From Himantopus leucocephalus (lineage: Eukaryota > Chordata > Aves > Charadriiformes > Recurvirostridae): 64,000 nt of DNA. How positions within the stretch are numbered: position 1 is the stretch's first letter; each line of letters starts with the position of its first letter. The notes under the pieces were generated by a model that was not told the DNA's origin, ran no database searches, and worked only from the letters and a program-made list of their open reading frames with translations. Below, piece after piece: positions 1 through 35,400 of this stretch. The DNA lies in the NCBI GenBank assembly GCA_003993805.1, contig RSEF01000031.1, forward strand, positions 21,217,178 through 21,281,177, read 5' to 3'. A program made the translations under genes and the position numbers.

Positions 1-22809
<22,809 letters not shown>

Positions 22810-22978
22810 CTTGGGGAGGGCGGAGCAGCGCGGCCACCGGCAGGAAGGAGCCCGGAGCCGGCAGCCCGTTCCCCCCCGCCCTCCACCTCCCCCGAGGCAC
22901 CGCCCCGGTAGGCGCATGCGCTCCCCCGCCGCCGCACCGGGCCGGTGGGGGCCCGCCTCCTCTGACTCGCATCGGAGA

Positions 22979-22997
22979 ACTACGATTCCCATCGTGC
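22979..22997 (+). promoter_or_regulatory. ZNF143/SBS-like motif 1
   Basis: actacgattcccatcgtgc closely resembles the long ZNF143 (Staf) element ACTACAATTCCCAGCATGC, with mismatches in the second half. Confidence 0.6.
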
Positions 22998-23044
22998 CGT
23001 GCCGCGTCGCGCCGCACAGCTGCCCCCTCCCCGGCTCCTGGAGG

Positions 23045-23064
23045 ACTACATCTCCCAGCATGCA
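23045..23064 (+). promoter_or_regulatory. ZNF143/SBS motif 2, near-perfect
   Basis: actacatctcccagcatgca is an almost perfect match to the ACTACA-TTCCCAGCATGC element bound by ZNF143 (with THAP11/HCFC1), which is enriched in bidirectional CpG promoters. It lies midway between the two start codons. Confidence 0.75.
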
Positions 23065-23169
23065 AAGGAGGCGGCGGTGCCCCCCGCCACCCCCTTCCCC
23101 CCCGAACGCCCACGGCGCGCTCGCCCTCCCTCGTTCACCGGCGGAAGGGGGGGGAGGCAGGCGCGGGCG

Positions 23170-23195
23170 GCAATGGCTTCTGGGGGCTGTAGTTT
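23170..23195 (-). promoter_or_regulatory. ZNF143/SBS-like motif 3, reverse orientation
   Basis: On the minus strand this reads aaactacagcccccagaagc followed by cattgc: the ACTACA half is intact and the CCCAG half degenerate. Confidence 0.45.
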
Positions 23196-23222
23196 CGCCC
23201 GCCGTGCCGCGGCGGTGACGCG

Positions 23223-23235
23223 TTGCATCCTGGGA
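23223..23235 (-). promoter_or_regulatory. ZNF143 core half-motif 4, reverse orientation
   Basis: On the minus strand it reads tcccaggatgcaa, matching the SBS1 core TCCCAGNATGCA. Closest to the TRAPPC13 start. Confidence 0.5.
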
Positions 23236-23374
23236 CAGCTGTTTTCGGGCTGGGCGGTGTTTACCGCGCCCGGGCTTTGCGCGCAGGTTGTTCTCGTCTC
23301 CGCCGGCCGAGCGTTTTCCGGCACCGGCAGCGTTTTGGCCCGTCTGCCCGGCCGCAGGGGTGAGGGCTGGCGCC

Positions 23375-23420
23375 ATGGACGTCAACCAGCCCAAGCAGGA
23401 GCACTTGCTGGCTCTGAAAG
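23375..23420 (+). CDS. TRAPPC13: TRAPPC13 coding exon 1 (also likely 5' leader of SHLD3)
   Basis: Encodes [15 protein letters not shown] plus one base of the next codon; the donor is aaag|gtaccg. Human begins [15 protein letters not shown], fixing the start. If spliced to the acceptor at 25606 instead of 30222, the frame ends after PVFH and the SHLD3 ATG follows. Confidence 0.92.
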
Positions 23421-26400
23421 GTACCGACGGCGTGGGCCGCCGGTGCCCGCCCGGCCTCCCGGGCCGCACCTGCCGCGGCCTCCGCCGGCCCTGCTCTCGC
23501 CCCGCTCCCGGCCCTGAGGGGCGCGGCGGGCCGGGCCGGGCCCGGGGGAGAGGCGGTGCGGCCTGGTCGGGCGCCGCGATCGGGGGTCGGGGCAGGCGGC
23601 GCCGGGTCCGGGTTGCGGAGCGGTGGTGAAACGGCGCGTCCGTCCCGGGGGGGCAGGCGAGGCCGTTTTCTTCCCTCCGGCATAGAAGAAGGTGGAGTGG
23701 GGAGCGGCGGGGCGGGAGGTGCCCGAGGGCAGAGGAGGCCGTGAGGGACAGTGGTGCTTGGTGGGGACATCGGGGCGGTTGGGCGAGTTTGCATTTTGCA
23801 CGAGGCTCTCAGCAGTTTCAGCAGTTACAAGAAAACTTTTTTTTTTCTTTTTTTTTTAAATTTTCCTTTCCAGTTCCCTGCTGTCTATTTTGGTTGTTTT
23901 TTGCCCCCCTTTTAATGGTTTTTGCCCTTTCAGCCTCATGTTTAATGCACAGCTGCTGGGCTGGCATCCTTGATTCAGGAATTGCAAATAGTGAGGATAA
24001 AAATGCGTATGTCTCTCGCGTACCTTGCAGAATTAATATAGAAATTAAGAGAGCCCCGTAAAGAATTGGATCTTTTCTGCTGGCAGCTGGATACCAGTAA
24101 ATCAGTAACCAAAACACTGAAAAGCCTGAGCTGGCTTACAACTTATTTACTTATTTTAGTCAGCAGACATAATGTTTACTTTATTTTTTTCTAACCGTGG
24201 TTATTTATAAAATAAATGCTGTTAGTTAAGCGGGACTAATAAATAGTTGGTTAAAATCTGAGTTCTGCAAGCATTCTAAATCAGCGAGGCTGCTCAGATG
24301 GATAAAGTAGTGCAGGTGTGTAGATGATTTCAGAGACCATCTTCTGCCCGTTTACTAGTTTTACAATGCTCCTGGAGAGAGTTTTTAATGGTGTCTGCAT
24401 GTCATGGTAAAAATCTGTTAACCATAATGCGGAGATTAGCAAGGCCTTTTTCACGTATGTACACATGCACACACAAAATCAAGCCAAAAAACTGAGAACA
24501 CAAAACATCATCAGCTGACATGGCAAGTGCATTTTGATAGTAATTAATTCCAAGCAAAAAGTTTTCTGATGGATCATTTTGTTTTTGTAAGAAACCAATA
24601 TAATCCTTGGGTTTGTATTGAATTCAGTGCAGCGTCCAGGCAGTAGATTTTGCAAAAGAAGTGAGAAAGGTATTAGAGTTTCTCTGCGTTGTGACTATTT
24701 TAAGCAAAATCGTGACAGTGTAATGATTAAGCAATCCTAGATTTATTGATATTGATATAACTGTATATTGCTGATCTCTGGCGGGGAACCTGAAATGATT
24801 GCAAACTTGTTAGGGGGGAAAAACAGGAGAGCAAGTGAGTGTATGTTATGTTTCATAGTGTTTGTAGTTCTCCCCTCCCCCCCACCCCTCCCAGCATTTA
24901 ATCTTATCTTTGTGTGAAAGAAGGCAATGATATATGAAAGTATAAAGTCTGTAAGGACTTAATGAGTCTTTTAGTTATTCTGGAAGTCTAAGAAATTAAG
25001 GAATTACCAGGTCTCTAAGTTAGGGACTAAAAGGATGGCTGCATGTATTGCTTGGAAGCTCTGAGGCTAAAACTAAATGTGTAGTTCCGTTATGAACTTT
25101 AGTTTGCCTATACCACTTCCCTTTCAACCTGTGACTTTAAAAACTGCTATATCAGTCAGTTCTGGTTCAGGAGGGGTGTTTGTAACACGTGTTTTCTAGT
25201 TGCTTTATATGTCCTGGCATGTGTAGGAGGAAAACACTTTTTAAAAGAATAGGTATGTCTGGTAAATTTGAAAAAATAGGCAGTAGTAATTGTATGTCTT
25301 TTAATATGTATCACAACAATACAGCAAGAATAATGATGGGTGGCAAGTATGAGATGGTGACAGTAAAATAATACTGTTGGGAGGGACAGTGTTGAGTAAA
25401 CTGCGTGCATATGGATAGTGTTCAGCGTGGTGAAGTTACTCTGGTAATGATGGAATACAGTTGCTAATGTTCAGCCTGGATCAAGTAGAATGTTCTGATA
25501 TATATTTCACTTATTTTTACTACGTGTTGCTTTTTTTGTAAAATATCCTAGCAATGTTTTTCTTAATATGGTAGAATCTTATTTTTTATAATACTTCTGC
25601 TTTAGGTCCTGTTTTCCACTGATCTTTGCAGCACGGGGCAAGGAAATTCATGTAAATAAGATCGTTCAGTCTAGATTTGAGAATCCTAATCAAGAGACTG
25701 TTCCTTTTCTTAAGAATAACTGGATTCCTACTGTAACAAGCATGGAAGTGGTCTTGCATTATCGACCACATCAGAGAGATCTAATAAAACTGCAGAAATT
25801 TGCACAAGCAGCAGTGAAGGATTTTCCCATTCGTCAGTTACCAAGATTTACACCCTGGTTTCCAAATGATTTATACCAACTTCCCCTCAAACCAAAAAAG
25901 CAGCCACCTGTTATTTCCTGTGAGGAAGCAGAAGAATTGAAACAACTTTCTACATCTTCAGAATATGTTACAGAATCTTCTGATTATGACTGCACAAAAA
26001 ATCTCCTTGAGTTTCAGTCTAATGTGAAACAAAGGCAGACTTTAATCCAAGCACTGACTGTTCACAGGCCAATTAACTTGGAGAATCAAGGACAACCGCC
26101 ACCTAACGGAAAACAAAAATTGAGAAGGTCTTGGAGTGTCTCTCTCCCTAGCCCTAAGCTTAAAGAAAAGATTCTTCCTCTATCTCAAGAACTGCAAAAT
26201 AATTTGGAAAGACTAAAACTGCATGCATTTTATAGAGCAAAGTGGACAATTGAACAGTCTATTTGTAGTAATCAGAATTTGGAGGACATCTGGATAAAAT
26301 TGAATAGACTCATCAAGCAGAATGAACTGCCATCTTGCAATGCTACTATCCAAAGATCTGTGGGACAGATATGGATTTTCTGTGATATATTATACTGTGA

Positions 26401-29400
26401 ATATGTGAGAAATATTCTTAGGGAAAAGCTAAGCCTTACAGATAAAATGAATTTGCTTGTACATAAATTTGGAATTATATTTAGTTTATAATTGTCAGAT
26501 TTCATAATAAAACTGCTGTCTGAAGTACTGCAGTTTTTAAGCAGCTTAGAATGTACAAACTTTGGAAGAACTGATGAATTAATGAGCAGAAGACTACTTA
26601 GTATTACTTTGCTACAGTTTTTTAAACTGTAATAATATATTTATTTAACTTTCTTTTGCCAGCAGACTTACGAATACTTCTATTAAGATCATTAAGTTTC
26701 TGTTTGGCTTAGTACTGCATTATGTAGCCTTTATGGACCTCAGTGGTCTAAAGAAAAAAAAAATAAAAATTCTAGACTATTATGGCAAGATATGTCAAAT
26801 AATAAATTTTATGGTTTTAATCAAGCAAAGTGCATCTTCACTGTGCTTCTTTGAAATTAGGAGAAGGAAGAATATTTTTAAGTGAGTTGTTATAATCACT
26901 ATAAGGATCTGTAATAATTGTTGACACTGAGATTTTCAAGATCTGATTATTTCCTGAAAATAGTGTGTGGGCTTTTTAATGAAGGCATAGCCCTCGCATG
27001 AAGTACAAACTTACTTTCTGTTGCATGTATACGCCGTCTTAGTGACATTATCCATAATTTCCCAAAAATACTAATGAAAGCGTCAGTCGAAGTTGTGTGC
27101 CGAAAACTAGTGAACAACTTAGCATTTGCTGTTTTACGACTTAGGTAATAAGATTTTTTTCCCCCCTGATGTTTATGGTCTTTTGTCTCTAATTATATTG
27201 GGGAACAAGAAAGCACTGTCTTCCAGCTACAGGTCAGGAAATTAAGAAACTGGACTTCTATCTGTAAACCTCTATTTGTTGTCACTGTGGAAGGTATAGG
27301 TCCCTGAGGATTTGAATGCATTTTGTGGTGATAAAAGGCTGAGTTTAGCGTGACTTTTTGTCACCTGAAAATAAAGTGTTTCAAGGTCATGCTGTCCCTG
27401 CTCAATTCAATGTTTGGAGGGTCAGCAGAGCAGTTAAACCGGGATCAATATGACTGCAAGGGTATGTATTTCTCTGAGGCACTCCTGCTAACTCCAGGTA
27501 ATTTTGCTGTAGCTGGAGGTCAAGGTCTGTGGCATCTGGAAAATGGGGAAAATATGTAAATGGAAAATGGTATTTGTAGATTGATTAGATTATCATTACC
27601 ACTGGTCAAATAAAAGTTCACATAAGCATTCCCTCTGTGTAAAAACTGAATAAAATCCCCTTGGATTTTTACTTACGTGTTTGTTTTGATGACATCCTTA
27701 TGTTGGAATAATTATATTTTATTATAGGCATTACGTATCTTTTTATAGTTAAAAATTTAGGATATTGCTCAGTTTGGATCATTGACGTGTATTTCTAAAC
27801 TTTGACTGAGTGTCAAAAGGGTCTTATGTTGACATTTGGTGTGTTTGTGTCATTTAATACTACCACTTAGGAAAACTGATGTAAAATGCTGCCTAGAGTA
27901 ACTGAAGATCACTGTTAGTTTTAAAGTTGTTTCATGGAGATAACTTTTCTGAGCTTACCACTAATAGAAACAAAGCTTCATTGTGCATCAGCATTTTTAA
28001 AGATGTAATGGAGTAGAATGCAGTGTGATTTGGGTTTTATTTAATGTTGTATTTTGTGTCTAGGATCTTCGAAGGAAAGAGATGAGAGGTCATTCTGCAA
28101 GTATTTTCTAGTATTAACTCAGTAGTCCTATTAAATATGATAATGTACATATCTTAATTTCTTTGACTTCATTCTGAGATATATTTATTTATTTATTGTC
28201 TTAAACATTACTAAACTTGGTCTGTAACTGTTCCTTTAGAAACAGTCAGCAACTACTAATTTATATGGGCTTACTGTAGATTTGAAGAAAATCAGGTGAC
28301 CGCCAATAATACAGTCCGACTATATTTATTTAATATACCAACAAAAGAGCTAAACAAACATCTTACTAAACAGAAGGAGAGATAGGTGTCACTGTTCAGT
28401 GATAGCTGACAGCTTTCTGCTGCTGTGGGTTGGTTGGTACGCGAATAACAATACGTGCGGTGCTAGCAGTGAGCACCGCAGCTGGGTAATGGCCATGTAA
28501 TAGGAAGTGAACACCACATTTGGTTTCTCTGCAGAATTAGTAGTCTTGGGTAGCACCGAAGTACATGCTGAAATCCCAACTTTCATTTTGTACTGTTCCA
28601 GAAATGCTTGGTTCATACACATGTATGAACGCAGTGTTTATCTTTTTCATTTTCAATGTTGATCAGAGAGGGCTGGAGCCACCTCTCCTATGAAGTCAGG
28701 CTGAGAGAGTTGGGGTTGTTCANNNNNNNNNNNNNNNNNNNNNNNNNNNNNNNNNNNNNNNNNNNNNNNNNNNNNNNNNNNNNNNNNNNNNNNNNNNNNN
28801 NNNNNNNNNNNNNNNNNNNNNNAGATGATCTTTAAGGTCCTTCCAACCTAAACCATTCTATGATTGAATCTGGTTCTCCATTTGCACTGTTTTGTATATT
28901 TCAGGGCTTTTTATTTATCTTGTGGTTATAAGCCTTCAGAGGTCATGTTTTTCAATTTTTCACCATAGCAAAGGGAATGTATTACCTTTGTTAATGTGAA
29001 AACAGATTTGTTTATGTTGATGCTATATTGCATAGGTCTGCTGTATGGTACTGTAAGTTCTTGTGAACCAATACAGCCCACTACATGCAAATGTATGTTG
29101 AAATAATTCAATATTTTACACAACTGGAAGTAGTGAATGCTGACCAGACATGTCAGATGTACAGAAGTACAATAAAGACAAAAGCACAATACATGTGTCG
29201 GTGCAAGGATGTTGATTAACTTGTTGCAGTCAAGAGAAATCCTTTTATTTTATTTTTTAGTTGTAGTTTTCAGAATTATATGGTTTTATGTTTGTTAAAT
29301 TTCAAAGAAAAACAAATCAATGATTTTTACATATTCAGAGCAACACCTAAGGTTACAAATGCTTAACTTTGTTTCATGTGAATGCTTTCATGAGAAGCTG

Positions 29401-32400
29401 TATGTAAGATTAGGGCCATTGGTTTATACGAATAGGGAGGAATTAATTTAAGACATAACATTTTAAATCTATCATACAAATAAAAATCACATTATTTTGA
29501 GTATTCTGAGTTAAAATAGCCTTTGAAAATACCACTTTCTTGAAGTAGAGGTTTTTTAAAAAGGTCGCAATGATTTTGATTTTGTCAGTATCAATAAAAT
29601 AGGTTTTCCGAAGTGCGTTCCTGGGTTTTTGTGATGATTTTGCTGGTTTGAGTTTAAAGTTTGTGACTAAAAGAAAAAGCGGTTGTATAAATAATGTAGA
29701 CTTTTAGACTTGTAACTCTATCTTGCCTATGTTTTGGAGATTAGAGTGTAAATGCAATTCCTTATAGCCTGGATTTTGACTGAAAGGGTCTGTATTAGTC
29801 ATCATGTCCCATTCTAGAGCAACCAGAATCACAAAAGAGGTGCTTAGCCTAGAAGACTCCACAAAAAAAAATGAAACTGGTACACTTCTAAAGTCCACAA
29901 AGCGCCTAACTGTAACAGATATAAGACCATTAGCACATGAGATTGAAAGCAGGAGATGTTAGCGCACCAGGGGAATAAAGCAAGAGGGAGCAATGGCATC
30001 ACCAGTGCTCTTGGATCTCAGAATAGCAGGGAATTTCTTATACTGAAAAAGGCCAAGTGATCCTAAGAAGTGTTACTCTTTTTCAGGCTAAGATGTGGTG
30101 GTTATGGGTTTTTTGGTGGAAGGAGAGCAAGAAAATTTTATACTTAAAAAAAAAACAAACCCACAAACAAACCCCAACAATTTGTTCCATTGACCTGTGG
30201 TTTATTTTCTGATTTTTGCAGTGATGAGGCTAACAAAACCTACTTTATTCACTAATATTCCGGTGACTTGTGAAGAAAGAGATTTGCCAGGTATGTCTCT
30301 TCTTTTGACTGATTACTAGGTACCTATTGCATATTTCTAGGTTTAAGCAATATGAGCATCTGAGACTTAGATGTCAGAGGAGTCTTACAACCTCCCATAG
30401 ATGATAATCTGAAACAGATGTTAGGTAATGGCTGTAGGAAAATACCAAGGTGCAATCTTCAACTCTTGACCTACACCTTTGAAAGCTTGGTGATGATATT
30501 GCAAACATGCAATCTTGAAGTCTGAGCAATTAACACACAAAATGGAAGGCACTTGTGAGAGATAAATGTGTAATTTTAGAAAGTTTGGTGTTACTGTTGT
30601 GTTCGTCTGGAGAAAACGCCTTGGTAACTAGAACTAACACATGAATGTTCCATGGAAAATTATTTTGCAAGAATCACCGCTTTTGAATTGTGTTATGCTT
30701 GGTGTACAGTCATAAATTGGAAATCCCTGGGTTGTTCTCCAGTAATAGTTGCAGTCTAGAAGTCAAGTATAAGAAAGAGACAAAGGAAAAATTCAAGAAA
30801 ACAGGATTGTGTGGAAATACTTTCTTCCCGTGCTTGTTTTGTAAGTGGGGTTTATTAGTTCTGTTATGTAATGTGCTTTACTCGGGCAGAAATTCCATTA
30901 AAATTTAATGTTAATTTGAGCAATGCCTTTGGAATTGCATCCTTCAGTATGTATAGTGAATGATTTATTGCACACAAGTGCCTGGAAGTAAGTTAGAGTT
31001 TATAGGCAGGCCTATAGACACCCATTTCATTCGTAAACAAGTTGGTTGTAAAATAAGCATGTCTAAAGTAAATTACATCTAAATAAGTGATTAAGTGTCA
31101 TAACTTAAATGTAGACAAAGCTTTAGACTTAGCAAATTTTTATATACTAGCAATTTGATATTTCTACAGGTAATCTATTTAACCAGCTCATGAAAGATGA
31201 TCCTTCTACTGTAAAGGGAGCAGAAACTTTGATGCTAGGAGAAATGCTGACTTTGCCTCAAAATTTTGGGTAAGAATGAATTACTGTAACTGCAACATGC
31301 AAGGCTTAGGATTCATTTAAGTATAATGTGTTAATTACTTTTCTTTCTTTTTGAACATCATTGTTATGCACTGAGATATACAATCATTCTAAAAATAACT
31401 TGTGGCTTGATTTATAGTGTGACATAATATATAAATGTCTGCTGCCTGGTGTTCCTTGTCTGCAGCCTGACTCTGAATGTAGTAAGGATTAAAAGTTGAA
31501 AGAAAGTTGCAGCTGTATATGAATTTCTAATGTAATGCACTACTACAGACCACATCTTGTACTAACAGAGTTTATTACAGTGATTTTTGTGGGTACTGCA
31601 AGCCATCTTCTTATTCTTCTCAGATTTTTATCTAGAAAAAAATTCTGATTTATTTGTTCTCCTATGAAGTTGTCTGTCTTAGAAGGATGACGTTTGGAAG
31701 TATGTGTGTGAAAATGCCAACGTACTTCTAGGATTTGATCGTGCAAACACGTGTGTGTGAGCCTGTGTGTATACTTATTTTAATTAGAACTTACAGAATG
31801 TTTCACTGAAACCCCTTTATTTTTTTAAATAACTGTTACTAACCATTTTTATTTTTTGAAACACAGGAATATATTTCTGGGAGAGACATTTTCCAGTTAC
31901 ATTAGCGTACACAATGATAGTAATCAAGTTGTCAAGGACATACTGGTGAAGGTATGTGAAGATAAATCTAATTACTGGATTTATAAAAAAATAAAATATG
32001 TCAAGTATGATTTCTGACAATATGTTGTATGTTTAATGCTGTATAGAGATTTTAGGAATATCTGTCACTTTTTCCAATCCAGAAGGTAAACCTGGAAATT
32101 TGAAACAACAATACACAGAAATAGAAATGATGGAGGAAAACGTTAAAAATTAAAATTAAAAACTAGGATTGTATCAAAGAAACAGTTACGTTATAAAGCT
32201 TTTCTGGAGAATTGGTGTAGCAAAACTTCCACAGCTAAAAAATCAGGGTTTTACTTGCTTACTTGCATTTTCAGTGAGGTCTTCAAAGCAAGTCTCTGTG
32301 AAGCATACATTGACTTGTGTTTTGCTTATATTTCAAATTAGTTCTTTTCTAGTGCATCATTTTTTTGCATTTTCTGCTATAGTAATAATACACTGAGAAC

Positions 32401-35400
32401 AGAAATTCCAGAAGTCATTGTGGAACTCAATATAAAAAGTAAACAGATTTTGTAATGTTAAAGGGTTGGACTGTTTATATATATTTTGGAACTTGTCTTT
32501 AGCTTTGACAAGTATCTCATTGACTTAACGTAGTCTTAGTTGTATGTATAAAAGCATGTAGGGTACAAAATGCTCAGTGAAACCTAGTACTTAACAACAT
32601 AATTTATTTTTCTTTAGACTGCTTTAAGCAGCTGCAGTTCTAACCAGGNTAATTTATTTTTCTTTAGACTGCTTTAAGCAGCTGCAGTTCTAACCAGGGC
32701 TTTGTTTTTCTGTCCCCAGGCTGATCTTCAGACAAGTTCTCAGCGCTTGAACCTTTCAGCTTCTAGTGCTGCAGTGACAGAACTTAAACCTGACTGTTGC
32801 ATTGATGATGTGATCCATCATGAAGTAAAGGAGATAGGAACACACATGTAAGGTTTTAAATTTTTCTGTGATTAAATGAACTGAAATGAAACTGCAGCAC
32901 ATGCATGCTATTCTGTTGCTGCTTTGATATAGGCACAAAATGTAAAGTAATTCAAAATTATTTTGTTAAAATCTGTTTCTTTCAGCTTAGTTTGTGCAGT
33001 AAGTTACACGACACAAACAGGAGAGAAGATGTACTTCAGAAAGTTCTTCAAATTTCAGGTATTGCGTGAAGTATTCTACTGTACTTTTAGTAAGTGAGTG
33101 AATCTGGAAAACCCATTTTAAGACATTTGATACTTCGAAAGCACTTTTACGTACTAAAAAATCTGTTTGATTTTAAAAGTGAATCAATAAAAACCATCGC
33201 TTCAAACTTCACATGAACTGATGGTTTCTAATTACCATGCAGTTAAATATTTCAGAAATACTAAATATTAACATCTTACAGTTTTTATTCATTTATTGAG
33301 AAAGAACAATCAACTCTCCAAAAAAACTTTTTATAGCAGCCAGCTTTGTGATTATTTTTAAACAGAAGTATTGTTCATTCTGACTTTGACACATCTAACC
33401 TTTGAGTTTAGATTGTAAAATTCTGATTTTTTTTTTTTTTTTTAGTATGTGTAACCTCTTTTTAAATTGGAACTTAGTGGTTTGTTTTTTAAAGGAATGT
33501 AAGCAAAGTAGTCTAATGTGTTATATCTAATGTCCACAGAAGTAACTGATAGAGTTGAAACCTTTTGTTCCACCGCACAAATTTGAAGACTTAAGATTAG
33601 AGTAACTGAGGAAAGCAGGAAATTGCTGTTGTCTGTGGACTGGTTCTGGCAGGAAAAAGTCTATTTTAGCTGTGTATTTAATGGATGTTTATTTTTCAGA
33701 GAAGTAGGCTGAGACTTGGATAATTGTGGGCTGTCTCTCATAGAATGGAGGATTAGGCAACATGCTTTACTGAAAACATTTCTAGGTCCTGTCACAAAGT
33801 GTCCAGCCATACAGGAGGCCTGTATCTTCTGCGAGTTGCAAGTGACTTCATTTTGCTCTTTTCTAGTATTCTATCTAGATACTGCAGAGAAAAGCTTTTC
33901 GGTCTTCAGAAGGCTACATTGCCATGCGCTATAGACAAAGAACACCTGGGTCAAAGGTGTTTCCAAGCAATCCTAGGGAAAATCATTCTGTATCAATTTT
34001 CATATTATCCTCTCCTCTGAACCCAGATACTCTGAGTTCAGTGTTTCTTCATCTTTATTGAAGCTGATTTTCATCTTTGTGTGTTTTGTCTTGCTCTCCT
34101 TGGGAAACTGCTTCCCTTTCAATTTCTCCCTTTTTTGTCCCCCAGGAGTTCAGTGTTTTGTCCTTCTGTACCCTGTAGGCTTTCTCTGATCGCTAACGTA
34201 TGCATCTGCAGGCTTCCAGTTCTCATCTTCTCTCCTTTCCCTACCATTGTTCTTGCCAGGGCCTTGTTCAAGCTGTTGATTTGTCTCCTTTAGATTTGAT
34301 ATGGAAACTTATTTGTGCACATTTTTCAGGGGTCTACATGCATATTGTAATTTCTGTGGTTTTTTAACTGGATTTAACACAGGCAACCTTAATGTCAAAA
34401 TAGCTAAGACCAGCTCTCTGTCAAATTTGAAGCTCTTCCTTCAAAGAAGGAAACATAAGAGCTTCTCAAAAAGTATATATATATGCTTTAACACAACTCT
34501 ATAAATACTCGCTGATTCATTATGAGAAAAACACTTCACTGGGCAATTTTGGTTGTTATTTTTTAAATTTGACATGGAGACACTAGCTAGAAAATCTCCA
34601 AACGAAGAAAAAGATATCTTACAGAAAACTGAGCAATGTCTTTACAATGGGAATTGGTGAGTGCTAGTGATCGAGGTGCCACCAGCTATTTTATAACAAC
34701 AAAAAAAATTTCTCTTTGACAGATTCTCAGCTTTTTCAGTTATGTTTTCTAGGGTCTTTTAAGTTGAACTGGTTTTAAACAGCTTCTTTTTCAACTGTTA
34801 TATGTAGTTTAACACTGGTCAATAGTGTCTTTTTGTTCCAAAGTTTCCTCTGAGTAATTAACACCATTACGTTAACTGCATATATGGAGAAGCAATGATT
34901 CTTTCTACGGTTTGGTTGTTGTTTGGCTTGGGGGGCAGGGGTTGAACCTCACAATACCTATTTGATTTTTACTTGAATGACACTTGAAATGTACTGGAAT
35001 GAATGGAAAGACTTTGTTTATCAGAAAGAGAAAACATCAGCATTTAGTGACATTAATCGGAAGCTCACTGAAGCAAAATATTTGGTGGAAAAAAAACCTC
35101 AGCCAACAAACACCTAAATTAAAATTTTTGCTTTTCTGACTAGAGATAGTTATGATTACTTGAGAGATTTGAACATTATGTCTGTTATAATGCAAAAATC
35201 TCTGTGAAGACTACTTTTTAATTCTTTAGGGCTAAAAGATTTGTTTACAACTTGGGGTGTCTCGGGATGCAGTACACTTAAAGAGAAGAAAAGTTTCCCT
35301 GTGTAAAGGGAAATAAATGTCTTCAGCAAGATAATTTAAATTTGTTTCATTACAAGTGTAATAGAAGATTATTTCTTTCAGTTATATCAGTGTATATCCA

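Larger units (their letters stand above)
25606..26530 (+). other. SHLD3: SHLD3 terminal exon (5' UTR part, CDS, short 3' UTR)
   Basis: A 3' splice site, 'atacttctgctttag|gtcct', precedes the frame by 136 nt. The likely partner donor is TRAPPC13 exon 1 (23420/23421), making SHLD3 an alternative last exon of that promoter. The leader contains a start-stop 'atgtaa' at 25650-25655. The exon end near 26530 is inferred from the AATAAA at 26506. Confidence 0.65.
26531..30221 (+). other. rest of TRAPPC13 intron 1
   Basis: AT-rich intron downstream of SHLD3 with one CR1 copy interrupted by an assembly gap (about 28655-28866) and a short (TTTA)n stretch near 28180-28197. No exon-like frame is recognised. 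The part of the intron before SHLD3 (23421-25605) leaves the CpG island at about 23760 and holds nothing I can name. Confidence 0.6.
30291..32719 (+). other. TRAPPC13 introns 2-4 (30291-31169, 31270-31866, 31952-32719)
   Basis: AT-rich introns without recognisable genes. Intron 4 contains the 49-bp duplication around an N at 32600-32698. Confidence 0.65.

Noticed and set aside
33427..33443. Long T run followed by AG in TRAPPC13 intron 6
   Set aside because: Looks like a 3' splice site, but no coding frame of TRAPPC13 follows it and the exon order is already complete.
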